Origin: Cristatella mucedo
Lineage: Eukaryota > Bryozoa > Phylactolaemata > Cristatellidae
Assembly: GCA_009760855.2 (NCBI GenBank)
Contig: WPIO01000020.1
Location: 5,589,501-5,653,500 of the forward strand
Direction of reading: 5' to 3'
DNA length: 64,000 nt
Shown here: positions 1 through 11,295 of the stretch, piece by piece
Numbering within the stretch: position 1 is the first letter of the stretch
Layout of the letters: each line of letters begins with the position of its first letter
Program-made: the position numbers and the translations under genes
Notes under the pieces: model-generated
Told to the model about the DNA's origin: nothing
The model's database searches: none
The model's input: only the letters and a program-made list of their open reading frames with translations

Positions 1-777
1 CTGTCTGCTGCCTTCAACCCCATTGATCACGAGGTTCTGCTTGAACGATTGAGAACAACGATCGGTCTGGCAGACGAAGCACTGGCGTGGTTTAAGTCTT
101 ACTTGTCTGATCGTGTTAATCCGTGTCGTGTGACGGTCATGTCTCATACACGAGAAGGGTCACCTGTGGAGTCCCTCAAGGGTCTGTACTCGGTCCCTTG
201 CTGTTCTCCATTTATATATAAACAACCTCTGGGAAAGTGATTAAAGCCCATTGAATAGGATATCACTTCCTTGCTGACGATACTCAGTTGCATTCGTCAT
301 TCAAACCGTCGGAATCTGCTGCAGCAACTGAGAAACTGAATGCTTGCCTTGCCGATATTCGATCCTGGATGTCGGAAAACTCACTGAAATTAAATAATGA
401 TAAAACCCAACTGCTGCTCATAGGACACCCAAAGCGTGTGGCTGGATTAAAAGGCTTTGCTGTTTTAATAGGTGATGCTATTTCGCGACCATCACCACGT
501 GCTAGAAATTTAGGTGTCGTGTTCGACAGCTGCCTCAATTTCAAAAGCTTCATTCAGAAGACTGCCTCTACAGCTAGCCATCTCATTCGATCCCTATCCA
601 AGTTTAGGAGCTATCTCCCGCAGTGGCTTGTAAAAAATTTAACTAGCTCTTTTTCGTTCCGTCTCGGCTTGATTATTGTAATTTCCTTTTAGCTGGGCTG
701 CCAATGGCAAGCTATTATGCCACTAAAGCGGACTATGAATATGGCTGCAAGGCTAGTCTTTAAGTCCCAGTGGTTTG
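1..777 (+). mobile_element. LINE-A fragment, outer copy, left part
   Basis: Decayed reverse transcriptase of a CR1/L2-type non-LTR retrotransposon. Conceptual reading across frames gives an 'NPIDHEVLLERL' segment, then 'ALAWFKSYLSDRV' (RT domain 3), a damaged polymerase region with the active-site stretch around 280-300, and the clear block 'RSWMSENSLKLNNDKTQLLL' near 360-420. Frameshifts and stops break the frame. The copy stops abruptly at 777 inside the sequence that resumes at 1468. The window edge cuts its 5' side. Confidence 0.85.
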
Positions 778-1467
778 TAATGTAATGTATCTCCGTCAGT
801 AACTCCACAAAGTCATAAAGACCATGTGGGTGTTACGCAGGAGAGTTTTGTATAGCGCACTCACAGCCTAAGCGGCTTTCGGTACGCATTCGGTAGCTAA
901 CAGACTTCGTCTCACGCAACAAAGAGAAAGCGGGAAGCAACGCAGAGTCAGGAGAGCAGTTGAGGTAGTGAGTAGCATAAAAGTAGCAGCTCAGGACCGC
1001 CGAAAAAGATGTGCCACAGTCGGCAGTTGGAGAGTAGATGTCGTTGCGTATGAATTGTGGAAGCGAGTTCCACAGTCTAGGACCTGCAGAGCTAAAGCTT
1101 CTGTCGCCAACTGTCTTTAAGCGGAGGAATGGAACAGCTAATTCATTGTCCACACAGGACCTGAGGGCGCGAACAGGCTGAAACTGATGTAGCAGTTCAG
1201 CTAGGTATGAAGGAGCCAAGCCGTGGCGGGCCTTGTTGGTCAGCGTAAGAACTTTGCTCCGTATCCTTTGCTCAACCGGCAACCATCCTAGCTCTTCCAG
1301 CAAAGGTGACATGTGCTCAACCCGCTGGGACTTGAAGACCAGCCTTGCAGCCATATTCATAGTCCGCTGTAGTGGCATAATAGCTTTCTTTGGTTGCCCA
1401 ACCAAAAGGGAATTACAATTATCAAGCCGAGACAGAACTAAAGAGCTAGTTAAATTTTTTACAAGCT
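778..1467 (-). mobile_element. LINE-A, 5'-truncated copy nested in an older LINE-A
   Basis: The minus strand encodes the C-terminal part of the LINE-A protein almost without a break (833-1405, 190 residues, with 'LLEELGWLPVEQRIRSKVL' and 'AGPRLWNSLPQF'). Its 3' end at about 778 has a tail built from a TACAT/ATTAC unit. It sits inside a plus-strand LINE-A and is flanked by TTTG on both sides (774-777 and 1468-1471), consistent with a target-site duplication. The 5' side is truncated within the RT C-terminal region, as is usual for target-primed reverse transcription. Confidence 0.85.
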
Positions 1468-2008
1468 TTTGAGCACGTGTCTCCTTTGCTGAAAGAGCTA
1501 CGATGGTTGCTGGTTTATCAAAGGATACAGAGCAAAGTTCTTATGATGACCCTCAAGGCCTGCCACCACTTGACTTCTTCGTACCTAGCTGAACTGCTGC
1601 ATCAGTTTTCGCCTGTTCGCGCCCTTAGGTCCTGTGTGGACAATAAATTAGCTGTCCCATTCCTCTGCTTAAAGACAGTTGGCGACAGAAGCTTGAGCTC
1701 TGCAGGTCCTAGACTGTGGAACTCGCTTCCACAATTCTTATGCAACGACAAATACTCTCCTACTGCCGACTATGGCACACCCTTTTCAGTGGTCCTGAGA
1801 CGCTACTTCTATGCTACTCATTACCTAAACTTTTCTCCTGACTCTGCTATGCTTCCCACTTTCCCTTTGTTGCGTGAGACGAAGTCTGTTGGCTACCGAA
1901 AGCGTACCGAAAGCCGCTTAGGCTGTGAGTTCGCTGTACAAATCTGTTTTGCGTAACAACCACATGGTCTTTATGACTTTGTGGAGTTACAGACGGAGAT
2001 ACACAGAA
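1468..2008 (+). mobile_element. LINE-A fragment, outer copy, right part
   Basis: This continues the plus-strand copy interrupted at 777. It carries the C-terminal coding region (1477-1956) with the family's 'SSAGPRLWNSLPQFL' block and the 3' untranslated end up to about 2008 ('gagttacagacggagatac'). The reading frame is largely open, but no upstream RT is joined to it, so it is a relic. Confidence 0.85.
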
Positions 2009-2325
2009 CAAAAGAAAGAAAAACAAAGAGTGGATCTGATAGTTAGGCTGGAGCCAAAGAATGGAGGGAGTGCATCAGCTCTTAATGTCACGCCTACCTA
2101 CGTCACCAATTTTAAGAGTTCATCACTAATTCGTGGACTGGCATTCCAGTGCAGGAATTCCTAGCAGATTGTTCCACCGCTCAGATTCAGAAACTCGCGC
2201 GTCTTGTAACTTGGACAGGCACTCCACAGCCACAGCTAATATACCGGCTGTCATTTTTAATCCAAATTTTCTTGCAAATTAATGGATGATAAGGTAGCTC
2301 ATTCAATTCGTAGGCATCTTCTTTA
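2009..2325. other. Unassigned spacer
   Basis: About 315 bases between LINE-A and LINE-B fragments. I see no gene, repeat family or RNA in it. Confidence 0.5.
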
Positions 2326-2516
2326 TAATAATAGTAATAATAATAATGTACTTGATAAAGCGCCCTCAAAGAACTTAATCTCTTTGTAGGCGCTTTACAT
2401 TTGCTGCAAATGGAAATTCAATTGAATGGTAAGTAAAATCATGCTTGAAAAACCAACAAAATGAATAATATGATTAGGGGTGACATGCACAGGGTCGGCA
2501 TGCAAATTGTGGCATC
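2326..2516 (-). mobile_element. LINE-B 3' end with (ATT)n tail
   Basis: Plus strand reads (TAA)n, then 'cttgataaagcgccctca', then 'gaacttaatctc', and on to 'gacatgcacagggtc'. This is the reverse complement of the LINE-B 3' untranslated region and tail seen complete at 43400-43697. No coding part is present. Confidence 0.85.
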
Positions 2517-3656
2517 GCATTAGCTTCACCTGTAACAGCCTAAATCGTCAGTTTCACAGTTTATCAACTATCTCTGACCATGCAAATGTATTCCTGTGCA
2601 CGGAAAATGACGTTACAGCTCATACGATCGCTTTCGGGATCTTCCTTTCTGCTCGACCAAGAAGACACGTGCAGTAACTACTGAGTTCTTCTTCCAGGCT
2701 TATCCTAATTTAGGGCCACCAGCTAATGAGCTTCATGCTGCTTGCTATTCTTTGCCCGTTGCCAATCGAGTAGCCTATCGACTTCAAAATGCTGTCCCTC
2801 ACCGTTAGGTCTCTCCGTTCGTATAGTTTGACAAACCTGCTCGACTTACTCTCTTATCACGCCTTCCGGTGCATTATCATATCATGTGGGTCAACTTAGA
2901 TTGTTATTTGTGCTCCAAATTAACCGAGTCTCAGGGTGACCAATCCTCGAACAATTATCCTCACACCTTGGAACTCATCAATTACTTCCTCGATGGTGTG
3001 ATTTGACAAAATAAAAAGGAAGCTAGCGGCATCTTGTTCATCCCACTCGTTGCTTGTTACGCTCTTGTACAACGACCAATTAAATTCTTCCTTATTTCTA
3101 TACTCTTGATAGCTTACCTTTGCGAGGATTAATGCATGTTATTTAATGAAAGACTTAGTAATTAAAAGCCTACTAATTACGACTTATTAACTAACGCGTC
3201 TTCCTATTTGAATTTCTATTGTAAAAGTAGCTCACTGCCTATTGACTTGCTTTGCTGAGTCAAAGTAGTTCCGCCATGGAAGGTAAGGCTGTGCGATCTT
3301 GCTGCTTGGTCGAAGTGCGCCGTCTCCATTCGACGAAAGTGCATTGTCTTTCGGGGTGGCGGATTTCTTCGCTTTATATAGCATAGATGTTTTTCCGCCT
3401 ACGGTTGATTAATCAGTTCTTTGACATGCTCGCCTAAGCATCATACCTTCCTTGTAATTAAGTCTTGATTAATACCTCTCTAGAATCTGCTCTAAGGTGC
3501 TATTTTAGAGCATCGGATAACTTATTATTACATTTTCAAAGCTTGACGGAAGCGGCCTAACGCAAGAAGTGCAAATACAATTGAAGTTGAAATAACGAAA
3601 GCAATTTTATTGAATTTGTAGCTTAGTGACTCGTAATTTGTCGGTAACCCCTAACA
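2517..3656. other. Unassigned intergenic DNA
   Basis: No convincing exon or repeat recognised. The stretch around 3265-3370 is richer in CpG than its surroundings but shows no clear start codon or exon structure. Confidence 0.4.
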
Positions 3657-3755
3657 ATGATAATAATAATAATAATAATAATGCACTTGATAAAGCGCCC
3701 TCAGAGAACTTAATCTTTCTCTCTAAGCGCTTTACATTCGCTGGAAAGGGAAGAT
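3657..3755 (-). mobile_element. LINE-B 3' end fragment
   Basis: A (TAA)n run of about eight units is followed by 'tgcacttgataaagcgccct' and the rest of the LINE-B terminal segment, ending near the 'gctggaaaggg' motif. Only about 100 bases of the element are present. Confidence 0.85.
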
Positions 3756-6239
3756 GACGCAAATGCACAGGGACTTTCTATACTCTTGTACGTCATTGAT
3801 TCTTTTTAAAGTAACAAGACTTTGCCTCGTCCGTTTTAAAGTAGTTTTCATGGAAATATCCCCCGGTATCGACCGGCTGTTATTCAACAGTTGAAATTGC
3901 GGTGCTTTTCTCTAAGCTCCCCTATAAATCAAGACGTTTTCCGGTCCTTACACTATTCTTTTGACTACGTCATTTAGAGCTCGCCGAGAGATAGTTTAAA
4001 TGCAGCTATTCCCTCTAATATACTTGCTGGATATAATTCAATCCGTTTTGATTCATTAAGACACGATTCATTTTCAAGAACCAGAATTGTCATCGCTCTA
4101 AATCTAATTACAGCAATCGGGCATTCACTCTTCGCTACCAGATTGCGGGTTCGGTTAATTTAGATGCAATTAGGCTGTGCATACCGGAGCAGGCTAAAGC
4201 CTTCAAATTTCTCCCTCAAACTTCAACTAATAAAAGTTATTCGATACATTGAACAAGTTTTTTATTGTCAATGAGGCATTGTCAATTACTCAGTATTACT
4301 GCTAAGAGATTTGAGGAAACCTATTTTACGGGAAACTTTTACTCGGTGCTGCTTAGACACAAATTCAAATCAAACTAAATACGTATTGCTGTTGCCTATA
4401 AAATTATAATTCTACGCCAAAACTTTAAATCAGCATTGTCTTCCAAAAAAGATGCAACCGATATTAATTTTTGCGGCGATTTGAAACATGTAACAAGACT
4501 AAGGCAAAGTTAATGAAAAAATTCTCTTGTATTCAAGTTAAGTAAACGAGATAATCACATGCTCACTTTCTGACTACCAGCTCAGTAAGACTGAAGCATT
4601 TATCGACACTTAGTAACTTGATCAAACTGAAAGCCTTTTCACTCAAAGCTTTCAATTAGTTGTGACTCGAGAGGTCTCGAATGTGAAAAGCCGGAAGTAA
4701 TGGAACTCACAGGAGTAGGGAGGAGGTAAGTTAAGAATAATAATACCAGTGAGTGAAGCAACTGCTCCAGGTAAAAGAGGATTGTGAGGTCAATTCGATG
4801 CTTGATATTGAGCTTGCAAAGACAAGACAGGAAGAATGCAATCTGGTAGCGATGCAGTTGATGCCGCAGACAAGTAATCAAATTTTGAGCCAGTTGCAGA
4901 CCATTGCTGGCACCGGTGCGGAATCACAAATCAATTAAAATTACAGAATTGTTGTGGTATACCATGAGTGAATAAACTAATTTGACATTAATGCGAATAA
5001 CTAAGCATATCGGATCTTGAAATAATTGATTAACTGAATATAGGCGCAACTTGCCAACTACAACCATGTGCCTACTTAATGAGAATTCAGTGTTTAATGC
5101 GACACCAAGAGTTTAGCTGTGTAGCACCCCTTCAGTGATATCAGTATAGAAACTTTAAATGAGGGTGCTACTTTTTACTGACGAATCGTGTATATATATA
5201 TATATATATATATTTTTAGAGGATGTCAGTTCTGCTTCCTTATTATTGAAGGCCTTAAATTCAGCTTCAGTTAAAGTAGAATGGAATTCATTTGAGACAT
5301 TTTTACATGTAGCCTACGTATACATTTCTCCCTAAACCCCTCTAAGTTCCTGCTACTAGTGATAATAGGAAAGAAGAATTATGACGCTGGTGAGAGCTTT
5401 GACATATGACGTCGGCTGATATCGGGAGTATTTGTTAAAATTCAGCAAGAAAAATGTAATGTGATAAGTATGTATGACGCAAGTCTTAGCTAACAATAAC
5501 GTGCGCAAGTAATAGAATTTTAAAACGGTCTTGCACAGAGGCTTTCAGAGAAGTCTAAAAATGTGCTTTGCATAGGCCATTAATCCATGACTATAAGCTT
5601 TGAGTGCAATGTGTATCTTTGGATACTGTATTAATTTGGGGGGTAACTATCCTCTGCTCAAGTCACTGGAATATAGCCTCCAAAATCAAACTTTTCAAGT
5701 ACCGTCTCAGCCCTCCCTTTGAGATTGAAATAGCAGATTTCAGCCTACCAATGTCACCCAATTTTTATGCTCATGTATTTAATCCAGTTTTAATTAAAAG
5801 CTAGCCTGGTTTAGGCTCACAACATCCTTTTTCTTGTTCTGCTCATGCATTTACGAGTATGGCTGTCGCGGCAAGAGAAGATGATCTCGCCTGCAATAGT
5901 CGAGCACTGGACTGCGATAGAGTCTAGAGCTGACTGCCGGTCTGAGAAATTGTACCCACACGCGCTGGCTGCCATTTATTTCAAGGTAAAATTGGCAATC
6001 TAATCTCAATTTTCACCATGAAATGAGGCGTGATTGCCCAAGTAGGCTAACTGCAGTTTCCAGAATTGTATTGAAGGACCGCAGACTAACCTATTGTAGG
6101 CATGTGTCCGTGAAAAAGCATACACAAGATCTGGACTGGCAATCAATCGACAGGCATACGTGGGCTACCGTAGGTCGTACCAGTCAATTCTAGAAAAGGT
6201 CAAGTGAAGCTTCAATAAAGAAAATATTGAATCACGAAT
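3756..6239. other. Unassigned AT-rich intergenic DNA
   Basis: No gene recognised. It contains one (TA)n microsatellite at 5190-5213. The short open frame at 4753-4938 has no recognisable features and is likely chance. Confidence 0.4.
5190..5213. repeat. (TA)n microsatellite
   Basis: Twelve uninterrupted TA units. Confidence 0.95.
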
Positions 6240-7857
6240 GCAATACCCAAACATTTTTATGTCTAGGATCATCCATCTCCAGGACTGCTTCAGGGTTAAC
6301 TGCTTGTCTAGTCATGATTGTGATAATCTAGCTGACAGCTTCTCTAGCTTCTTTTTCCACAAGATCGATAATATCAGGGACTTGAAAATAGGGAGGCAGC
6401 ATTCCCTCGGTAATCATGTGCCTCAATTCAGAGCAGTACTTAAATATCCTTATTCAGGGAGGCCGCGAGAGACCTTTTATTGAAGTTAATACCTCAATCA
6501 AAGAAGGCAACTTGTCCTCAAGGCGCAATTCCCACTACCCTACGTTCGGCTGCTGCCGCCGTGAGTAAATAGCATTATAAGTAAGTCATTAGACTCGGGT
6601 CATGTCCCAGCATCATTCAAAAGGCGGTAGTGAGGCCACTACTCATGAAAGCAATACTAGACTATGAAAACTTAGGAAACTTCCGCTCTGTCTCCCTTAC
6701 CTTATACTCTCCCTCTTGCTGATGTGATTGCCGAGCTCAATCTAGGCTTTCACTGCTATGTGGATGACATTCAGTTGTACCCTTGCTTTGATCCCTTCCA
6801 GCCTACGAGCACCTCGAATTCTCTCAACTCACAGGCTGCATGTATTGATGACATCAGCACATGGATGACAGCAAATTTTCTATAACTAAACGATGATAAA
6901 AATAACTTACTAGTTATGGGCAAACCCAGGGGGATTCAGAAATTGGAAAGGCTGACGCTCAAAATTGGCTGTGCCAGCATAACTCCTGTTGAATCAGCTC
7001 GAAATATAAATGTCGTGTTCCAGAGTGACCTCGCGTTAGACGACCACGTCAGCTCCACAGTCAAGTCTGCCTACTTTTAGCTACATAACATTGCTATAAT
7101 TCGGGCTTGTTCAGATAAGGATACCACGTCTAAGTTGGTCCATGCATTTGTGACATCCCGTCTTGACTTCTGTAACTCACTGCTTGCTGGCATACCGGCA
7201 TGTGCGATCAAGCGATTACAGCAGTTGCAAAACTCCGCAGCTAGGGCCGTCTGCCGTGAGTATCGCAGTAGCCGCATCACACCACTTCTCGCCGACCTGC
7301 ACTGGTTACCAGTCAAGTAAGGGATCGACTTTAAGGTTTTGTCGCTCACTTTTAGGTCCCGCTATTGTTTGGCTCAGCCTGCCTATCAGATCTTCTCCCC
7401 ATCAGGCAATGCAGCATCGCACCACCAGCTTTTCGGAATCTAGCTGTTTACGTATACCTCGTACAAACCTCAAATCCTTTTTAGTCCGTGCATTTAGTTC
7501 GTATGCTCCCAAAGCCTAGAACTTACTCCTGACTTGCATCAGAACATTCCCTGACTTGACCACATTTAAAAAGAACTTAGAACACACTTATTTAGGACAG
7601 CATTTAGTGGGTCCCTGTGATTCATTCTTCATGTGCTTATGCGTTCTGACTCTGTGCATGCTGCCACTAACCACACTTGCATGCTGATCTTTTGCATGTC
7701 AACCCTAACCTTGTTGTTCGTGTTGTTTATCAAGCATGATATTACTCACCATTCAATCGAGTTTCCCTTTGCAGCAAAGGTAAAGAGCCTAAAAAGAGAT
7801 TGAGTTCTCTGATGGTGCTTTATTAAGTGCATGATTATTATTATTATTATTATTACC
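6240..7857 (+). mobile_element. LINE-B copy with internal RT deletion and (ATT)n tail
   Basis: Starts with the linker typical of CR1/L2 elements between endonuclease and RT ('LADSFSSFFFHKIDNIRDL' near 6330-6390). It continues into the start of RT (near 6640-6700, 'VRPLLMKAILDYENLGNFRS') and then jumps at about 6702 directly to the domain before the active site. A 'YVDDIQLYP' active-site region follows near 6755, with the C-terminal domain to about 7560. The 3' end runs to (ATT)n at 7832-7857. The deletion removes RT domains 1-3. Many stops are present. Confidence 0.85.
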
Positions 7858-9390
7858 ATTTCTATCGAAGACTCTGGGTTGACTCGTGGCACACCTACTA
7901 AACTCATATAAAGAAACCTCACACCTAGCTAGTAACTGCAGACTGGTCTGAGGGCTAATCACTACACCGAGTCAGAATTTCTTCTGAAGTACAAGGACCT
8001 TCATAGGAATGCAAAATTACTTAGAATTTCTCTGCCTTTTTGAGCGATATTTCTGAAGCTTTTTATTCTTTCGATTCCCAATTCCGTCCTTGATTCCTTT
8101 AATGTCGCCTAAGCGTAACCTGTACAGCGCTGCAATGGTTCTGGACCTATCTCACTGAAAGATTTCTGAGTTTGTATGTCAACCAAAAGATATCATCCGA
8201 GGAACCACTGACGTATGAGGAACCTAAGGGCGCCCTGCTTTGTATGGATCTTTTCACCGTTAAGCTCTCACTCTCGCCTGTCTGAATCTCTGGCTCAACA
8301 TTAGCTTTCGCTTGTACGCTGATGATACTCAGTTGTGCCTTTGCTTTGATCCCTTCCAGCCATCCAGCACGTTGTATTGCTCTAATTTTCTTGATGCATT
8401 TATCGATTACATCCGCATATCGGTTTTTGGCACAGTAATAAAAGTACAGGCCGAGACCAAGGTTATGGTGGATTGATTTCACGGCTAAGGTTATCGGTTT
8501 AAACTCCTTGGCATATGTGAAGCACCTGAATAGAGAATAAGATATATCAGGATAGTTCTGCAATGAATTATATTTTTAATTTTATTTCGGTTGCACCAAA
8601 ATTTCCTAAATTAAATTATGATAAAACCAACATGCTGGATGTGGGTAAACCAAATTTAATTCTGAAATTGAACCAACCTACGCTCAAATCCGGCTCTTCC
8701 AGCATATTCCCAGTTGTATCTGCACAAAATCCCAGTGCTCTATTCTAAAGTGATCTGCCATTGGACTACCACATTCTCTCCGCAGTAAATATTACCTACT
8801 TTCAACTACATAGCATTGCTAAAATTTGGGCTTGCTTAGACGTTGATCCTGCGTCCAAGTTTGTCTAAGCATTCGTGACATCCCATTTTGATACCTGAAA
8901 CTCACTCCTTGCTGGCCTACCGACCTCAGAAATCATGCATCTACTGTTGGTGCAAAACTTTACCACTAGGCTTGTAGGGCGGGACATTCGCAGTTGCCAC
9001 TTCAAACCGTTTCTCGTTGACCTGCACTGTCTCCCAGTCAAGCAGTCCATCGACTTTGACATACTGCAACTGACCGTTAGATCCCTTGATTGTTTGGCTT
9101 CAGCCTACCAATCTGATCGACTACCGAAAGTGGCTAAACATTTTAACACTCACTACGTTTCTGAATCTAATTGCTTAGCTGCAGCTCGGAGCAACTCAAA
9201 TCCTTAGGATACCATGCCTTTCGTTCAAATTTTCATTCATCCTTTCCTAAAGTCTGGAGCTCACTGCCGACTAGCGTGACGAAATCCCCCGATTTAACCA
9301 AATGAAAAGAAGCTAAAATCCATTGATTTGTCACAGTAGTTAGTGGGTTCGTGTGACTTTATTTAAATGCTCATTCATGTGCCAACATAC
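7858..9390 (+). mobile_element. LINE-B copy interrupted by a SINE-1
   Basis: Begins directly after the tail of the previous copy with an RT domain 1-2 segment ('ETSHLASN' near 7915). It includes the degenerate 'PQGSVLGP' region near 8205 and 'YADDTQLCLCFD' near 8315-8350, then is interrupted at 8426-8592. Coding sequence resumes with 'PKLNYDKTNMLDVGKP' and the C-terminal domain runs to about 9300. The remainder is a decayed 3' untranslated region. It is non-functional. Confidence 0.85.
8426..8592 (+). mobile_element. Decayed SINE-1 inserted in LINE-B
   Basis: Contains 'gagaccaagg' and 'ggcatatgtgaagcacctga', matching the middle and 3' parts of SINE-1, then a degraded tail ending in T-rich sequence. 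The hexamer TCGGTT occurs just before (8420-8425) and at the end (8587-8592). Removing one copy plus the insert restores the LINE-B protein spacing exactly. Confidence 0.75.
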
Positions 9391-9589
9391 GTTCTACACT
9401 AAAAGAGTCTAAATAAAGCTGGACGAGTGTACACAGTACCTCTGCCCAAGGTCGTGGTTGACCGATTTCGCAGAGACCAAATGACTGTTTCTCTTTACAG
9501 GCAGTCACTAACTGCCTTGGGTCATTCCCTACAAGATAGTAAGTAAGTAAGTAAGTAAGATAGTAAGATAGTAAGATAGTCCTCTAAGT
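9391..9589. repeat. Unassigned spacer with (GTAA)n-like tandem repeat
   Basis: 9391-9530 is not recognised; it has a short stem CTCTGC/GCAGAG around 9440-9475. From about 9536 to 9580 the sequence is a GTAA tetramer run that shifts to a GATAGTAA octamer run. Confidence 0.7.
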
Positions 9590-9838
9590 AGGCCGTTGTA
9601 TACCCTAAGCAATGCTGACTCTATCGAGTGATTATCTCTAAAGCCAGACTGGAACTTACTAGCAAGGTGTGAGGTTTCGATATATGAGTTCAGCTGGTCC
9701 GCCACGACCCGTTCCAGTGTCTTTGATAAGAATGGCAGAAGGGAGACTGGGTAGTAGTTGCTTAAGTTCTCTTGGTCTAGTGTCGCTTTCTTGAGAAGTG
9801 GCCTGACTGCAGCTTTTTTGAAAGGTGCTTGGTCATGA
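9590..9838 (-). mobile_element. CR1/L2-type RT fragment (domains 1-2)
   Basis: Reading the minus strand from 9838 gives 'KAPFKKAAVRPLLKKATLD', then 'SNYYPVSLLPFLSKTLERVV', then a 'QSGFRDNHSIESALL' block. These are the N-terminal RT domains of a CR1/L2 element. It lies 3' of domains 3-6 of the neighbouring LINE-A copy, so the order is permuted and this is a separate fragment. Confidence 0.85.
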
Positions 9839-10925
9839 GGGATCGGATTTGACGGCTAGCTGTAGAAGCAGTCTTCATCTGAATGAAGCTTTTAAAATTG
9901 AGGCAGCTGCCAAAAACGACACCTAAATCTGGAGCACGTGGCGATGGTCGCAAAATAGCATCACCTATTAAAACAGCAAAGCCTTTTAATCCAGCCTCAC
10001 GCTTTGGGTGTCCTATGAGCAGCAGTTCGGTTTTATAATCATTTAATTTCAGGAAGTTTTCCGACATCCAGGATCGAATATTGGCAAGGCAAGCATTCAG
10101 TTTCTCAGGTGCCGCAGCAGATTCCGACGGTTTGAATGACGAATGCAACTGAGTATCGTCAGCATGGAAGTGATATCCTATTCCATGGGCCTTAATCACA
10201 TTTCCCAGAGGTTGTGTATAAATGGAGAACAGCAAGGGACCAAGTACAGACCCTTGAGGGACTCTACAGGTGACCCTTCTCGTGTGTGAGACCTGACCCC
10301 CACACGACACGGATTGAACACGATCAGACAAGTACGATTTAAACCAAGCCAGGGCTTCGTCTGCCGATCGTTGCTGGCAATCGTTCAAGCAGAACCTCGT
10401 GATCAATGGGGTTGAAGGCAGCAGATAGATCTAGCAGAGCTAGGACCACGGTATTCCCGTCGTCGTTGCCACGTAGAATGCCATTTCTAACACGGTGGAG
10501 AGCAGTTTCAGTGGAGTGCTGCCTCTTGAACCCGATTGAAAAGTTTCTAACCTTCCATTATTTTTAGTATGTTCAACTAGCTGCTCAGCAACATTTTTTC
10601 AAGAATTTTTTATAAGAAAAAAGGCGAACTGGGCGATAGTTTACTAGGACCTCTGTGTCTAATCCAGCTTTTTAAGAATGGTTCTAATAATTGCCGATTA
10701 TAAGGACTTGAGGACGACCACTTTTCCCAAAGAAGTATTAAAATCTTGGTTATAGCAGGGCTAAGTTGGTCTGCTAGTGAAGACCACAGAGATGGGGTAC
10801 AGGGTCTTCAGGCGACGAGCTCTTTTTGCTAGATCTTATTAAGGTAGCTAATGGAATACTATTAAATGTATTTGCAGGAGCAACAGGTACTTTCAGAAGA
10901 GCAGGTATCTTGTCGTCGCGATGCT
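9839..10925 (-). mobile_element. LINE-A fragment, pre-RT linker to RT C-terminus
   Basis: The minus strand reads from about 10920. The pre-RT linker is a decayed 'LIRSSKKSSSPEDPVP' block, followed by a decayed RT start ('NYRPV' near 10650) and 'NPIDHEVLLER' near 10400. The long open frame 9777-10406 then has 'RVPQGSVLGPLLFSIYTQPL', the active-site block 'FHADDTQLHSSF' and 'NACLANIRSWMSENFLKLND'. The polymerase core carries the canonical ADD motif, but upstream frames are broken. Confidence 0.9.
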
Positions 10926-10932
10926 GCATGTA

Positions 10933-10937
10933 TGTAC

Positions 10938-11015
<78 letters not shown>

Positions 11016-11060
11016 GTGTGTGTGCGTGTGTTTGCATGTGCGTGTGTGTGTGTGTGTATG
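10933..11060. repeat. Compound (TA)n(TG)n microsatellite
   Basis: About ten TA units followed by more than 40 TG units with a few CG or TTTGCA interruptions. It creates the spurious Val/Cys- and His/Thr-rich reading frames on both strands. Confidence 0.95.
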
Positions 11061-11192
11061 AGTGTATTTTATGAAAAACCTACACCTTCCCATGCATAGC
11101 TTTGGCCCGGTGTGAATAGGTAATAATAATTGTCATTTACTACGGGTTTTGTATCAGAACAATTGAGACACTCGTTGGTTGTAGACACTCTT

Positions 11193-11295
11193 AATAGTAA
11201 TAATAATAATAATAATAATAATGCACTTGATAAAGCGCCCTCAGAGAACTCAATTTCTTTCTAGGTGCTTTGCATTCGCTGCAAAGGGATTGCCA
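11193..11295 (-). mobile_element. LINE-B 3' end fragment
   Basis: (TAA)n run and then the LINE-B terminal segment in reverse orientation ('tgcacttgataaagcgccct' onward to 'cgctgcaaaggg'). Confidence 0.85.

Noticed and set aside
9536..9580. Regular short repeats resembling a CRISPR-like array
   Set aside because: They are simple GTAA and GATAGTAA tandem repeats without spacers, in a eukaryotic context.
10774..11099. His/Thr-rich and Val/Cys-rich open frames on both strands
   Set aside because: They are translations of the TG/AC microsatellite. No gene is needed to explain them.
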